Assembly (NCBI GenBank): GCA_022410635.1
Contig: JAJVDF010000213.1
Location: 249,233 to 313,232 of the forward strand
Reading direction: 5' to 3'
Length of the DNA: 64,000 nucleotides
Source of the DNA: Tretioscincus oriximinensis
Lineage: Eukaryota > Chordata > Lepidosauria > Squamata > Gymnophthalmidae
Shown here: positions 46,626 through 59,270 of the stretch, piece by piece
Position numbering within the stretch: the first letter of the stretch is position 1
Layout: each line of letters starts with the position of its first letter
The notes under the pieces: model-generated
The model's input: only the letters and a program-made list of their open reading frames with translations
Told to the model about the DNA's origin: nothing
Databases searched by the model: none
Program-made: the position numbers and the translations under genes

Positions 46626-49612
46626 CCTTTATAAAATGTTTGTTGTGATTATCAGGTCTTTATTTGACTATCTATCTTCCCCATATGCATTGATAATCAA
46701 ATGTTATTACTGACTCTGCTTACAATTCAGCATGCCATTGCAAGATAATACCATTTGTTCTGATTAGTTAATGTTCTCATGCAGGGATAGAAGCAAAGTC
46801 AATAAAAATATTTTATACTTGAGGCACAAGAGACACATACCATGCCCAGCAAATGACCGAAGCACACCTTCACCATGTTGCTAGGGTGGCAGATATTAGG
46901 TTAATGCTGATACTATCTCCATTGGCAAACATATTTTGGGGGGATGCTTCTGAAGAGTAGCATTTTTGAGGTTGGAGGACAGAGAGCTTGAAACAGTCTT
47001 TGTTTCCTTCAGATGCTGTTCCTGTTTATGTTCTATCAGGCTACATTAGTACCATTTTAGCCAAAAGATTAGTATAAATTATTGTACTAGATTATGAGAA
47101 ATCCTTGTCCAAGTTAATATATCTGCTTGCATGTTCCAATCTGCCTTTATTAGTAGTATGTCAGTTTAATATAACTACCTTGTGTGAACACATTAAAACA
47201 AAAGTTTTGAATATTTTTAACAGAACAAAGGAAGCAAATTATAGTACAATATTTGTCTTTAAAACACACAACGTTGAATAATACATTTCAGTAACCATGG
47301 AATCATCCTTAGAATACTTTAAAATGACAGTAAGCGGCAACATGACTACAATTATTATTATTATTTCTCTCCTGGGCAGACAGAAAAGAGAAGAGTCTCA
47401 AAAACCTCAAGTTGGGCTTACTATCTTGACTATAGATGAGGATTAGTTAATATTAAATTGGTAATTGTTAGGCTTCTGAAAAAGGATGCAACATCTACAG
47501 CCGGAGCTTATTAAACTGTAAAATATGGATTGTCTGTACCCTAATGGCCTCTGAATCCTATTACCATCCCATTAGAGAGTGTGGGATTTTAGTAATTCTG
47601 TTGTTGTTTCCAGTGGGCAGTGAATATAATGGGGAAGGGCAGGGGTTAATGCAATTCATCTCTTTTAATACTTGTAACTCCGAGTCCCTTATCACTCAGT
47701 GTGGTTTCATTAGCTTTCTTTTCATTATTTTTTTTAATGCCAAGAGAGTTTCTTCAAGCACCTCCAGACAGAAAACTCATGCTTTCCTCACTTATCTAGA
47801 GTTTCTAAAAAGAATTGAAATGGGTAAGTTGGTTTATCAGTGTAGGCTATAACTTGTAAATGTTTTCAAATAATAACAATCTTGCCAATTGGAATAGTGA
47901 AACACTACTTTAATAAAACTCATACTATAGTTGAGGCATTCATGTCCTACCTTTTCTCTGAAAAGTGGACTGTTTCTATGCCTCTATTTTATCCTCATGA
48001 TGACAATCCTCTGAGGCAGATCAGTCCAAGCGGATGTGACTGAATCATCCTATGGACTTTTCTTTATAGNGTTGAGATTTGAACTACACTGCCTCTAAAT
48101 TCTTTGGATTGGGTTGTAGCCAGGCCCATATTCTGGATGTGTGACACCAGTCACACTGTACATATGAGTGTACAGTCATTTATTTTGCTCCCCCTCTTCC
48201 CTTATCTAAACTTTGGCATCGCTATTCATTTATAGACTACCAACAACAAGACTTCACCAACAATAAGGTGAAGTGGTGTACTAATAGAACCATCCATACT
48301 GCTTTAATACCAGAGAACCACGGTACATCCTACAAAATCTTCTTCCATATGTTGGTAAAAGTCTAAGGGAAGCCCCAAGCTTTGGGAAGTGTTAATGGTC
48401 TTGTTTTTCTTAGATTATATATTGAAAATATAATTTTCATAATACATCCCTTGAAGATAGTGTAATTTGGTTACATATAGACTGTAGTGGCTATATGGTG
48501 AAGCATATAATTGTGCTATGAATTTTGTGTAATTTGCATGGCAGCTGGGTGCTTGATGTCTGCAAATGCCTTCTTTTAATGTTAAGACACATTCTTGATG
48601 GATAGGTGTTAGACTGGTTGCTTGAGAGGTATGCCAATGTAGGTTCTGAAAAAGGCCATACATATTTCATGCTGCATGTTTATCAAACTGTATAAGCATT
48701 TACCAAAATACACTTGCTTAACAATATCCAATTTTAGCTGAAAATTGTTACTCAGAGACTCTTAGTGACTGTCTCCTGAAGAAACAGATTATTTTTCTTA
48801 GTTATAAATAAGAAGATAAAGAAGTAATAATATTTGTATGAAATTAATACATTTTTGTTTTTTTTAAATCTGGTTTGGGAAAAAATGGTGATATGTCTTT
48901 CATGCATTGCAATATAAAATGTAATGGCAGCTGCACACTTGTCTGTTTTTAAAAAGAGTAAATGTGTCAAAGCAATAAAATTATTTAGTGAAAGAGAGAC
49001 AAGTGTGGAGTAAGATTAGTATTTAAATGCTTAGTGATTGATACATCCAGCTGTTGCTGATGAAAAAAGAAAAACTAAACATTTGACATAGAGAAAAATG
49101 CAAAACACTTTACCAAATATCAACCTTAAGTTTCTGATTTGAATGAACTTGAAAACTTCAACTCTGAAAGTTATAAGTGGTCATATTTTATTGACTGTAC
49201 ATAATTGTACAGTCAAGAGAGAACATTTTCAGTGTTGACAGTAGACAGAATATTGGTGTAATGAGCCACACTTAATGAAACTTCTCTGGGGAGATTTGGG
49301 GCTATAAAGTGAGGCATAATTGTTTTTTTTTAAATGCTTACCCCATTTGAAATATGGAAATGGCCATCTTTTCTACATGTGGGGAAAACTGACAATGAAA
49401 GTAGCACATTATGTTCATTTGTGTGGGGGAATTTCATAAGCAGAGAAGAAAGGAATGTAACCAATCATAGCAAGCAAACAAATACTTTTGGTGAGTAACC
49501 AATCAAGGGTGAGGAGGTAGTAAGCATTTGACTCATCTCAACTTCGCTTAGTTTTTGTTTTGAAGAGTTTCAAAAATAGATTTTTAAATAGCTGATTCCA
49601 AAGGGGGGTGCA
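46626..49612. other. no recognised repeat or gene
   Basis: Mostly AT-rich unique-looking DNA. The part at 47440-47720 has more complex sequence, without repeat motifs, and could be conserved non-coding DNA. That is a guess from texture only. Confidence 0.4.
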
Positions 49613-49786
49613 GTCCTTAAAGTCTCAAGCAACAGACAAACCAATCCCTAAAAACACCAGGGAGCAAATACACCACACGGAACAACACAAAACCCTAGGG
49701 TGTGCCCCCCCCCCCCCCAGTTTTAAATACAAAACTCAACAGCTCAGCCTAGGGTTTTGTTTTGTTCGGTGTCCTTAAAGTCTCAA
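49613..49786. repeat. segment flanked by 16-bp direct repeats
   Basis: GTCCTTAAAGTCTCAA occurs exactly at 49613-49628 and 49771-49786. The 142 bases between contain ACAAAACCCTAGG and its inverse CCTAGGGTTTTGT, a poly-C run of about 15, and CAACACAAAACCC words. The direct repeats look like a target duplication of an unidentified insertion. Confidence 0.8.
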
Positions 49787-49909
49787 CATTATGCATGAGC
49801 TCAGGAACACAACTTCTGTTTGTGAACATCTATGCCATCTCTGTACTTTTTGTCTGCATTTCCTTAAAAAGTAAAGAAATACATTTACAGAGAAAATAAT
49901 GTAATCAGT

Positions 49910-50326
49910 TTGAAAGAATACTCAGTAAATACTGCAGGAAGAAATTGCCAATACATAAAGAATCATTCACAGAATTTCAAAGTTTGGTGCTCTAAAATAG
50001 TTACAGTAGGGGATCATATGACATATAGAAGGCAAGGAATATGTGGGATGAATATTCATAGTTCTTGTATAAGACTATCCAGAGATGCATTCATAACTGT
50101 AATAGTTATAATAGGGTGGTTATGGGAATTTGCCTCGCATAATTGTGGGAATCCAGCAATGGTAGTGCTAGAAACACCTGTTTTTACACCATTTCATATT
50201 AATACTTTCATGCAACTTCCAGAGCATGATATCCTGTCTTTGCAGCATGATGGTACTGTGTGGACATTTCCCGCAAAAACTGCCAAGACTTCCAGCCTGA
50301 CTTGTAATCCTTTGCCTACCTTTTAG
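49910..50326 (+). other. unassigned 138-codon open frame
   Basis: ATG to TAG with no internal stop and no low-complexity sequence. It is the longest such frame outside repeats in the window. Codon use and residue pattern are not convincing, and no domain is recognised. It could be a chance frame, a decayed mobile-element gene, or an exon read out of context. Confidence 0.15.
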
Positions 50327-52427
50327 TAAGGCTACAGGATGGCAATCAGCTGATTCCTGCCCCTATTGAATATACATAAGAGAAAACAATAATCATNACT
50401 GGAAAATCCTCTAGCAGCCTTGCAGAACTTGGACAAGTTTAAAGATGAAGTTCTTCTTTTATAGTCATTTGCCCAGCAACAAGGAGAGTCAGCAGCCAAC
50501 GGCATAGGGAATATAGATCAGCCAGTTGCGAGCAATTGGGCCACGGTTTGAATGAGAATTGTAGGTAAAGTCATGGGAAAGGAGGAATCTCTTCATGTGT
50601 GGGCAGAAAATGCAAGTATTGTAATACTTAGAAATATATAGAAAATATCGCTATAAAAGGCATTAATTTGCATGCACTCTATTATTTAAGTACTGTTTTT
50701 ACAAAGAGACTCTTGGAAATAAGAGTTTTAGCCATTTTCTGCACCAAGTCTTCAGTCCACTAGCTAAAAAATGCTAGCATGCTGCATGGACCCCTAATCT
50801 GGATTAAGATTTCTGTAAATCCACTGTAAAGCCGCAGATCCATCCATCACCCACTAGTGCAACTCTCTGCACTAGACAGAATCTAATCCAGAATAGGTGA
50901 TGCCATATTCTGGATCACTGGTGCTGATACAAACCAACCTACCTTCAGCCACTGGATAAGGACCATCTGTTCAGAAATGTGACTTTGAAGCTTGTGTGAG
51001 GTTGAAGACTGCACCGCCATGACCATGAGGCCTCTGGGAGGCAGTTTTCAAATCTCCCCCTCCCCCCAATAGTCCAAGATCAATGTCATCTGTGCAGTCG
51101 CACTAATCTCAGAGCTCAATCTTCTTTCATCTCATATCAGTGGATTTAGGAATTCCAGATCCACTACATTATAATTCCTGCACAGAGCAACCAGATGAAA
51201 ACAAGGTAGTAATGTTACATCCTACTTTACTGTATGTAAAGAAGAAGTATTTTCAGCATCTGCAGTAATAATACTGCCTCTTTTGAACTTGCTTCTTTTT
51301 TTACACCTATTGAAAGTATAGCATTGTACTTGTTTTTGGTTTATGAGATCTCTATTCCTGCAAGTAAGAACAGAAAGGACTTGTGGTAGCCCCTATTCCG
51401 AGATATATCCCAGAATAAAGCCCAGGGTAAACACATCTTTGTCACACCTTTATTTTTAACCTTTTTCTGTCCTAAAGAATAAGGCTGTCCCCTCCCCCTT
51501 GGACTAAACCTCATTCTTTTGCACTGGAGATGGTGGTTTAAAGTAAAGGTATGACCTGATATAAAAGTTCTATGTGCTCACATAGAATACTGTGGCTCTT
51601 TTTTTTTTTACATCACACTTAAACCATTGGTTTCTGTTAACATATTTGTGTACTACATTATTGTTATCACTTATTATTTAGTTCTTGTTATTCAGTGCCT
51701 GGGAGTTCCAGTTAAGATTTTTCTGCAGGGCGTTTTTAATGTTTCTGGCACATCCTGCTGTTTTGACATGATTCATGCTGTGCCTGAGACCAGCTTGGTT
51801 TCCTCTATAATATGCTGCTACTCAACTTCTTTTCCAATAAATGTAATATGGAGAGTGAGTACAGTATGTCAGAATAACAAAGAGATTATTTAGCTTTTGT
51901 GTTTAACCTGTAATTGCTTAGGGTTTGAAAGAAAATGTGCTTGATTTTTGGCAACAGTACAGCCTGGAATTAAACTCTGGGATCACAACAGCTTACATAA
52001 CACTTTAAGGCAGTAAATATGGAACCTAGGAAGCAATGGGTCTTAGGTTTGAACGTTTTAATAGAATGATATATTCGTAAGTCGTACATGCTCTGACACT
52101 CTCAGAAATGTTGGAACTGCATATAAATGGATCATATTTGTGCACCCCTTTCCCCACAACATACTCCCAAATGTAGATTAGGGAAAGCAATGGGTCCCAA
52201 TTTTCTATTCACAGACTCATACAGGACACAGAAACAGGATTAACGGTGAATTATTTCAAAATGATTGATATCTGATAGGAAGTTAGAGCTTCAGTGTCAT
52301 TGACACCTGAGTCAGACTTGGGAGCAGTATGAGTATCTTGCACTGATTTTCGAATAACATCTCCTCTATGTGATCACGTAGAGGGATCTACGAGAAAATC
52401 TGCCCCCTCCTGGGTGCAGCCATTTTT
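50327..52427. other. no recognisable feature
   Basis: The part at 50780-50960 has weakly inverted words (AATCTGGATTAAG and AATCTAATCCAGAAT) that hint at an old MITE. There is nothing firmer. Confidence 0.4.
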
Positions 52428-52580
52428 CTGGAAGTGATATCATTTTGATGTCACTTCCAGCATTTAATTCCAAGAAATGCAGTCCTGGAGTGATGTTGCT
52501 TCCTGTTCCGCCAGGAAGTAATGTCACTTTTGATGTCACTTCCTATCCCACCCTGGAAGTTACAAGGTAAATAGGGTTGC
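52428..52580. repeat. palindromic GGAAGT/ACTTCC repeat
   Basis: CTGGAAGTGATATCA and TGATGTCACTTCCAG (52428-52460) pair at 14 of 15 positions. CTTCCTG/CAGGAAG (52499-52518) and GGAAGT/ACTTCC around TGATGTCA (52514-52543) repeat the theme. The words contain ETS (GGAAG) and CRE-like (TGATGTCA) motifs. Confidence 0.75.
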
Positions 52581-53763
52581 TCCAGATTTTCAGGCTCTTT
52601 GCCCGATATTTGGCTTCTGGGAGCTCCTATCATTGGCTTGAGTAAATCGTAGATTAACTAATTTGGGGTTGTTATTCTTAGCCAGAATAAATTATGAAAT
52701 TTCTCCAGCAATTTGCTTTCTATTTGCCTTGTAAAGTATATCCCAAGCCTTACCTAAGACTATAAAATGTATATATTGTTTTGCATCATATTCATCCATA
52801 CAGTATATAAGTACATCACAATTGCCATTACAGNCACTCCCAATTATTTTTATATTTTTATAATAAAAAATACATTTTATTTTTAACAGATGCATATACC
52901 CTCCCATCTGTAACCCACCCTGCACTTCCACCTTAACCCCCTCCCCCACAAAAATGACTCTATATTGCTCCATAAATGTCATAACCTTTAGCCATCATGG
53001 TCTGAAGACCAGTTTTAAAATGTTAATAGTTCAAGGCGGGGGGAGCTTTAGTTCTGTTGGGACTATATTACCAGTTTACTCCAATTGTTCATTGGACTAT
53101 ATTGTGTTTTCTATTTATTTCTCCTCTATCTTTAACATAAGTGAATTGACTGCTTGCTGCTGTTGCCATCTAATTATTACTCATTTATTCTTATCTTTCC
53201 ATCCCGGGTCAGAACTGCTTAGATCACCACAGTCGCTACTTCATACTCATCCTGTTTTAATCCTTGAAAATCCTGGAAAATACATGTTTCCTTAGAGGTA
53301 TCCTGTGTTCCATAATGGTTGCTAAACTTGATTCCAAAATTCAAAAACTCTTCTGCAATCTCAAATCAGTATTCTGTCATCAAATCACTGAATAGCTAAA
53401 ATAAACTTCCTAATCCAAACCATAGAGTTAGGAACGTAGAACTGTAAATGAAATTTAGCAAGTGGAAATTATTTGCTAAAATCAAATTTTGAGTTGAAAA
53501 TAGTTGAAAAATAGACTTGTGAGCTTCAGACATGGAAATAAAATGTTCATTGTGTTATGTTGGAGAACTGTTGTCCTGAATAATTTCCTATTGACATTAC
53601 TGAATGCAGACACATCTTCTAAAGAGATGAGAAATATCTTATGCCAAAAAATGTACATAAAACTTCTAGTTCCTTTTCATTCTGTGACTGTTTTTTAATA
53701 TATGACTTAAAATTATTCTAAGATATGGGATATCCATTTCTGCAAATAAAGATGCCCACAATG
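52581..53763. other. no recognisable feature
   Basis: No supported repeat or exon. Confidence 0.4.
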
Positions 53764-54339
53764 TAGGGTTGCCATACCTCCCGGTAAACCGGGACAAACC
53801 CGGTTTTGGGGACTAAAATATAGTCCCCTCCGGGTTTTAAGGCAAAATCCCGGCTTTTTACATTCCCTGATGCTGCGTCAGGGAATGTAAAAAGGCGGGA
53901 TTTTAAAGGAAAAGCAGCCGTCAGAGGTGACGGCTGCAGCGCGCGCAACGCTTCCCGGGGTCCAGGAAGGGACCTCGGAGCGTGCCGAGTAGCTGCTCCT
54001 TGGCTGGAGGCGGGGTTTTGCTCTACTCTCGCCGCCAACTCGCCTCTAGCAGAGGAGAAACGCCTGGGTTTGTGACAGGAGGGCAGCTCTGTTCTCCTCT
54101 CACAAACCCAAGCGTTTTTGCTCCGCTGCTGCAGGCGAGTTGGTGGCAAGAGCAGGGCAAAATCCCGCCACCAGCAAAAGAGCAGGCACGCGTGCGCGCG
54201 TGCGCGTGTGCGCACACACGGACGCTTCTGGTGAGACAGGCAGAGATTTTGCCTGTCTTGCTACAAGCGTCCGTATGTGCGCATGTGCGCGCACCCCACC
54301 CCCGTCCCGGTTTTGGGTTGCCTGAATATGGCAACCCTA
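53764..54339. mobile_element. chain-of-hairpins hAT-like MITE, copy 2
   Basis: The 576-bp element begins TAGGGTTGCCATA and ends TATGGCAACCCTA, with exact 8-bp duplications CCACAATG at 53756-53763 and 54340-54347. It shares the hairpin series of the copy at 26382 in the same order. It carries about 40 extra bases after the GCAGCCGTCAG hairpin (CGCGCAACGCTTCCCGGGG onward) and a different GC/CA alternating tract at about 54186-54220. The 165- and 122-codon frames crossing it are not genes. Confidence 0.93.
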
Positions 54340-54389
54340 CCACAATGTGAATTGAATGGAACTGAGGTTACAGCTCATTATAACAATTG

Positions 54390-54440
54390 GTGTGTGAGAG
54401 TGTGCGCATGTGTGCATGTGCGTATGTAAGAGAGAGACAG
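54390..54440. repeat. TG-rich low-complexity tract
   Basis: GTGTGTGAGAGTGTGCGCAT and similar words, then GAGAGAGA. Confidence 0.8.
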
Positions 54441-54483
54441 TAGGAATGTCATATCCTGCACATGTTTCCAGAAATTTTAGCAG

Positions 54484-54556
54484 CTGGTACTGTAGCACTT
54501 TAGAGTTTAACAAGAGCTTTTTCAGGCAAATTTATGTCTTCAGATGTTATTTGATC
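54484..54556 (+). repeat. amniote-type interspersed repeat, diverged fragment
   Basis: CTGGTACTGTAGCACTTTAG, AGTTTAACAAGAGCTTTTTC and CTTCAGATG follow the order of the repeat at 6381, with heavy divergence. Confidence 0.5.
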
Positions 54557-56864
54557 TATGCAACCGACTCCCTGACCAAAGCACAACCTACCACTGGCAG
54601 CAAGAGCTCAACAACAACCAAAATCCTCAAGGATAATATGCTGCCTCCATGCTGAGGCTTCCAAAATGATCTTAAGAAACTTGTGTAAGCTTCAAGGTTG
54701 AGACTATGGCATTTATTTATTTTTTTGAAATGGATGTGGATATAGTGAAGATTGAGTCAGAACAGGATGACAGGTGACCATTGTAAACCAAATAGGTCTA
54801 CAGCTAATCCAAATAGGGACCCTTTGAAATGTTCTGGAGTAGGATAGTTCTATTCCCATACACACAACGTATAAGGGAAGCTGCTTTTTCTAGGAAAACA
54901 AACGCATGAAGAAAAAGCCATAGGGACTGGCAGACAGGGTCTTTCTTATTAATAGGTATAGTGGAAGAAGCTGCTCAGTAGTACACTTTTTCTATACAGG
55001 ATTAGTGCCATTCTGGTCCAGAAGGACCCCCTACTCCAGTATAGTGGTGGCCCTGTTTGAAAAGGTTTGCAAATGTACTAACACTATCTTTTTTTGGTTC
55101 TGGTGACTCACTGCTGATCTAGAATAAGGAATGTGCCACAACCTTATCTGCCAAAGCTTTGAGAATAAGCTCCAAAGTTTAAATATGTTTTGAAGATGAG
55201 CTTACAATGTTTTCCATTGCTTGTTAGGCAAGCTTTGAACAATGCCTTCTGTTTTTAGTACTTTGGAGTATGATCAGACTTAAGTAGTCTGTTTAAGAAA
55301 AAATATAATTTTTTATATGATCTTTCTGATAATGTTTACTGTCAGTTCAATCAAAATGTCAAAGAGATGCATTTGGTTTGTCAAAGTTATTTTTTTGAAC
55401 CAATCTGAGGTTCACTATTTATCCATAAACTGAGAGCAAGTAAGAAAGAAAGAAATTAGAAACGAATGAAAAACAACACGTTAATAAATATATTCCAAAT
55501 GTCAAGACCCAAAGGTATTAATGCTTTCTGCCTCAATTATTTAAAGCTGGTAAGAACAAAAGCACTTCTTGGAAAGGGTAGTATAGGCAGGTTTATTTAT
55601 TTTTTTATAATACTTCTATCGTCTCCTGTGCACATATTTCTCCAGAGATGTATATCCATGCCAAGATTTTTCTGGCATTATTTTCTTATTTCCATGGTGA
55701 TCTCCAGCTCTTCTGAATACTCAAGAGGGGACCATGGTATTTTAAAAGCAACTAGAATTTGGTAATTAAAATGGCTAGGAGGAACAATCAATTTTGCCAG
55801 ATATAATGCATATAACTGTAGTAGCTGCAGGGATGTCTTAGATACGCACTTTTCAGGTTGGAAACTGGTGAAACCTGTAAGCATATTGGATCTGACCTTG
55901 GTTGTCTCAGTGTCGTCCAAGCCTGGGGGAAGACAGTGGATTTCACTTCTCATGACTTTTGCTTTAGCTGAAAATGCAAGGGAAGACTACTAGAACTTTC
56001 AAGTTAAATCATTGTTGAAAATTGGAAACCAAAGCTGTCTAAATGGGCACAGATTGTGCCCTTTTAGGAATGAGCAAATATATGTTTTCTGTCAACATGA
56101 TTGTAGCTCCTTAATGTCATAATCCTACACTGTATGTGGTATTTGTGATATTTAACTATTATTCATTTGACCTTTCCTAGTGCTTAACAAATTATGACAA
56201 TCCTGGCTCAATTTCTTGTATACACAGCCCAAGAGAGCAGATGGTATAAGGTGTCCTGTTCAGTACATGCTCAAGCTGAAGACATAGCATCTTGCTTTAG
56301 GCCTACCTAAAGAATAATCTCTCCACTGTTCCAGGAAGTAGTCATTGTAGGAAAATACATGATTCACATGATCATATTGTACCAGTGCTTTTGTCCTGTT
56401 TTTTTTTTAATGCAATCTGAGTTAGTTTAAAGTTTGGGCTCATGTATCTTCTTTAGTCAAAAATAGAAGTCCTGTGCTATGTAGAAATCAGATATGTATC
56501 TCATCCCATCAGTTATCCTCAAAATGTTATTCGTATGTTACTTTACAATAAAAACAACTAAAAAGATGTGGAAAAAATCACATGGATTTTCTTTCCTGTA
56601 TGAAAACTGAGTGACAAATCCCAACCAAGATTTGTTTCTTTAAACCAACAGTGCAAAATTTGACACTTGCTACTTTAAAAATTGCTATGGCCACATCGAT
56701 CCAAAGAGTGCTGAAATAATGTCACAAATGGGTGAGAGAACATGCCCCTGTTGTCTGCTAGCACAATTTATAAATGCAACATAAGTCATTAATCATCAAC
56801 AATCTGGTATTTGTGACTATACTGAGAGGAAACGTAATCCCACAGTTTGGTAAGGATGGAAAAA
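54557..56864. other. no recognisable feature
   Basis: Ordinary AT-rich DNA, no supported feature. Confidence 0.4.
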
Positions 56865-56897
56865 GTTTTATTTATTTATTTATTTATTTATTTATTT
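56865..56897. repeat. (TTTA)n microsatellite
   Basis: About eight TTTA units. It may be the tail of a lost family A copy, but the box that should follow is absent. Confidence 0.9.
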
Positions 56898-58869
56898 TCT
56901 TTTTTGGGTGATAGGAAGAGAATTGTAAATTACTTGAAACTCTCTTGGAGATGGAGCTCTTGATGATGATTGTGACCTTCAGGGCACAACAAATAATATT
57001 GATTGAAAATATAGATGATCTTTTGTTGGAAGAGCACTCAAACAGTTTGAATGGTAACATGGACACCCATCCAAGCCATCAACTTGTTTATAGTTTCAAA
57101 TCATTCTATAAAATGCATTGATTTTTCCGGTACAAAGGAAGCACCAGGAGCTTCTTGAAAGGCTTAATCCAATTCATGTGTGAGTATATGATCCTTTTGA
57201 CTACCTTTGAGATGAAACTAGTTACTCCCCTGATTGATTTTTTAACACTACATACATATCTCTTTCTCAAGAAGAAAGGAATGCAATCTATTTTTTTTTA
57301 CTAATTTTAAGAAAAGTGTTATTTATTTGGTTATTAACTAAACATTTAAGATACATATTTTTAGTTTACCACTGTTTCTTTTATATATCCTGGTTGTTGT
57401 TAATAAGAACTGTAAATAACCTAAATTAGTCTGCACCATTTATAACTTGCTAGATTTCCTGCTTCAGAAAACATGCAGGAAAAAATGATTATACTTGGTA
57501 TTCATCTAGAGGTTGATGAGTTTCTTTTAATTATGAAGGTAGACATAATGAGATGAAAACATCTCTTTCCTTAGGTTCCTTGTGGAATTCCTACCTATCA
57601 TGTTGACATATTGAATTAACTCTTTTCTGCCCAGCAGGCTGTTAGCATTAGTAAACATTTTCCTTATAGAACTTTTTTTTCTTGTCTCTTGATTCCACAC
57701 AGCCCTATACAAGCATTCTTGGACAGAGGTGTTTGACATCTACAAATATATGGGGCAGCATTTTAAATCTGCTTCTGATTAAATATTCAAAGACAATTAT
57801 ATGCCCAAGGCAGCTACAAGTTTGCATTGTTTAGAGATTTTTGTTCCGTTCAATTCTTTGAATCCCATTGACTATCTACTGTACTTGAAGCACGAAACAN
57901 GCTTCCAAGTTGGAATTGAAAAGTCTTGCAATCTTTCTGTACTTGCTGCTATTCTTTATCAACAATTATACTAAGGGCTTCCCTTGTGCAATAGATTAGT
58001 GTGGCATGCAGGAGACCTAAGCTATAATATTCTATCTACATAGGATGCAGTGTGATCCAGAATGAGAACATTATTTTGGAACACCAGTAGGCCTTAATAT
58101 TAAGGTATATCAGTACACTAGCTTGACCTACTCTGGGACTCAGACCAATTTGGCCAGCACATTAAAGTGCACCAGCAAAATGGATTCTCAGAGGCTGTAA
58201 TATTTGGAACATTTGCCCATAGCTCTTGAAGACCTTCTAGGTCAACTTCAGTGGTACTGCATGGCTTCCTCAAGTGGGCCTCATTAATTTGAATCACAGT
58301 GAGGCACCCAGAAAGACCTGTCATTCATATCATTTAGTGTGGGTTTTTTCCTACACCTTCCTTCTTTCTTTGCTTCCAACTTTCTTTCTTTTGTCTGTCT
58401 CTCCCTCCCTACAGTAAAAAAAACTACTTGAAAATCTTGTCCTTTGTCTATTGGAAACAACGCACGCAGTGACAATTAAGCACACTAAGCATTTTGGAAG
58501 TTCTTTTTAATATTTAGTTAGAGCTATAAAGCATTTTTAACCTCTGATGTACAAAGCAGTTCAATTTATCATTTCCTGTGCACTGAGAAGCTTTTGCGAC
58601 AAATCTATAAGAGAGGTGATATGAATCTTGAATATTTGATAAGCAGAGTTGAAACAATGTCCTTGATCTTAGCATATGGTTAGATGATAAATCAACCTGT
58701 GATTTAGTTTAGGATATTAGCATTTCCTAAAAATCAAATTCTCATGGCTTAGTCTTAATTAATATAATAATGCTAGCTATAACTCCAATAAATAGTACAA
58801 TATCAAGACATGCTGTGTATGTCATCTGTACTTGTCTTCCAATTTCTCTTGCATATATCNTATTGTGTT
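56898..58869. other. no recognisable feature
   Basis: Includes a TTCC/TTTC-rich stretch at 58358-58412. No supported exon. Confidence 0.4.
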
Positions 58870-59172
58870 ATCCTCAGCTCAGTTGCTAAGGAAACCGTTT
58901 CCCCTCTGGAAGATCGGGTTTCGAAGCCCTGTTTCGGACGTGGGGAGAGGTGAGCACCTTCCACTAGCCTGTAGCTCTAGCCAACCCAGCTGTTCGAAAG
59001 CAAGAATTGCAAGAAATTGCAACTGACTGCAAGTAGATACATAGGAACCACCACAGCCTGGTGGGGAAGATAGAATGTCAGCCTTCGGGCAAAAATACCC
59101 TTGTGAACCACTTTGAGTCTCTTTGAAAGATGAGAAAAGCGGGGTATAAGAATCCAGTTCTTCTTCTTCTCC
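58870..59172 (+). repeat. tRNA-derived SINE, full length
   Basis: CAGCTCAGTTGCTAAGGAAA is the box A region and GGGTTTCGAAGCCC the box B region. AATTGCAACTGACTGCAAG and GAAAAGCGGGGTATAAGAAT follow, with a TTCTTCTTCTTC tail. It is close to the copy at 18971. Confidence 0.9.
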
Positions 59173-59215
59173 TCTGGCATCATTGTTGATGTTTTTTTTC
59201 TTCATAGGTACTTCT

Positions 59216-59270
59216 AGAGAAATACAAAGAAGCAGCTGTGTCAGTCTAGAATTTTGTGATTTATCTAGCA
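59216..59270 (-). repeat. amniote-type interspersed repeat, fragment
   Basis: AGAGAAATACAAAGAAGCAGC, in pieces, then TGTGTCAGTCTAGAATTTTG, like the start of the copy at 6381. Confidence 0.6.

Noticed and set aside
53718..54350. Open frames of up to 165 codons with Arg/Ala/Cys-rich sequence
   Set aside because: They read through the non-coding chain-of-hairpins MITE, and similar frames occur at the other copy. The element has exact termini and no transposase motif.
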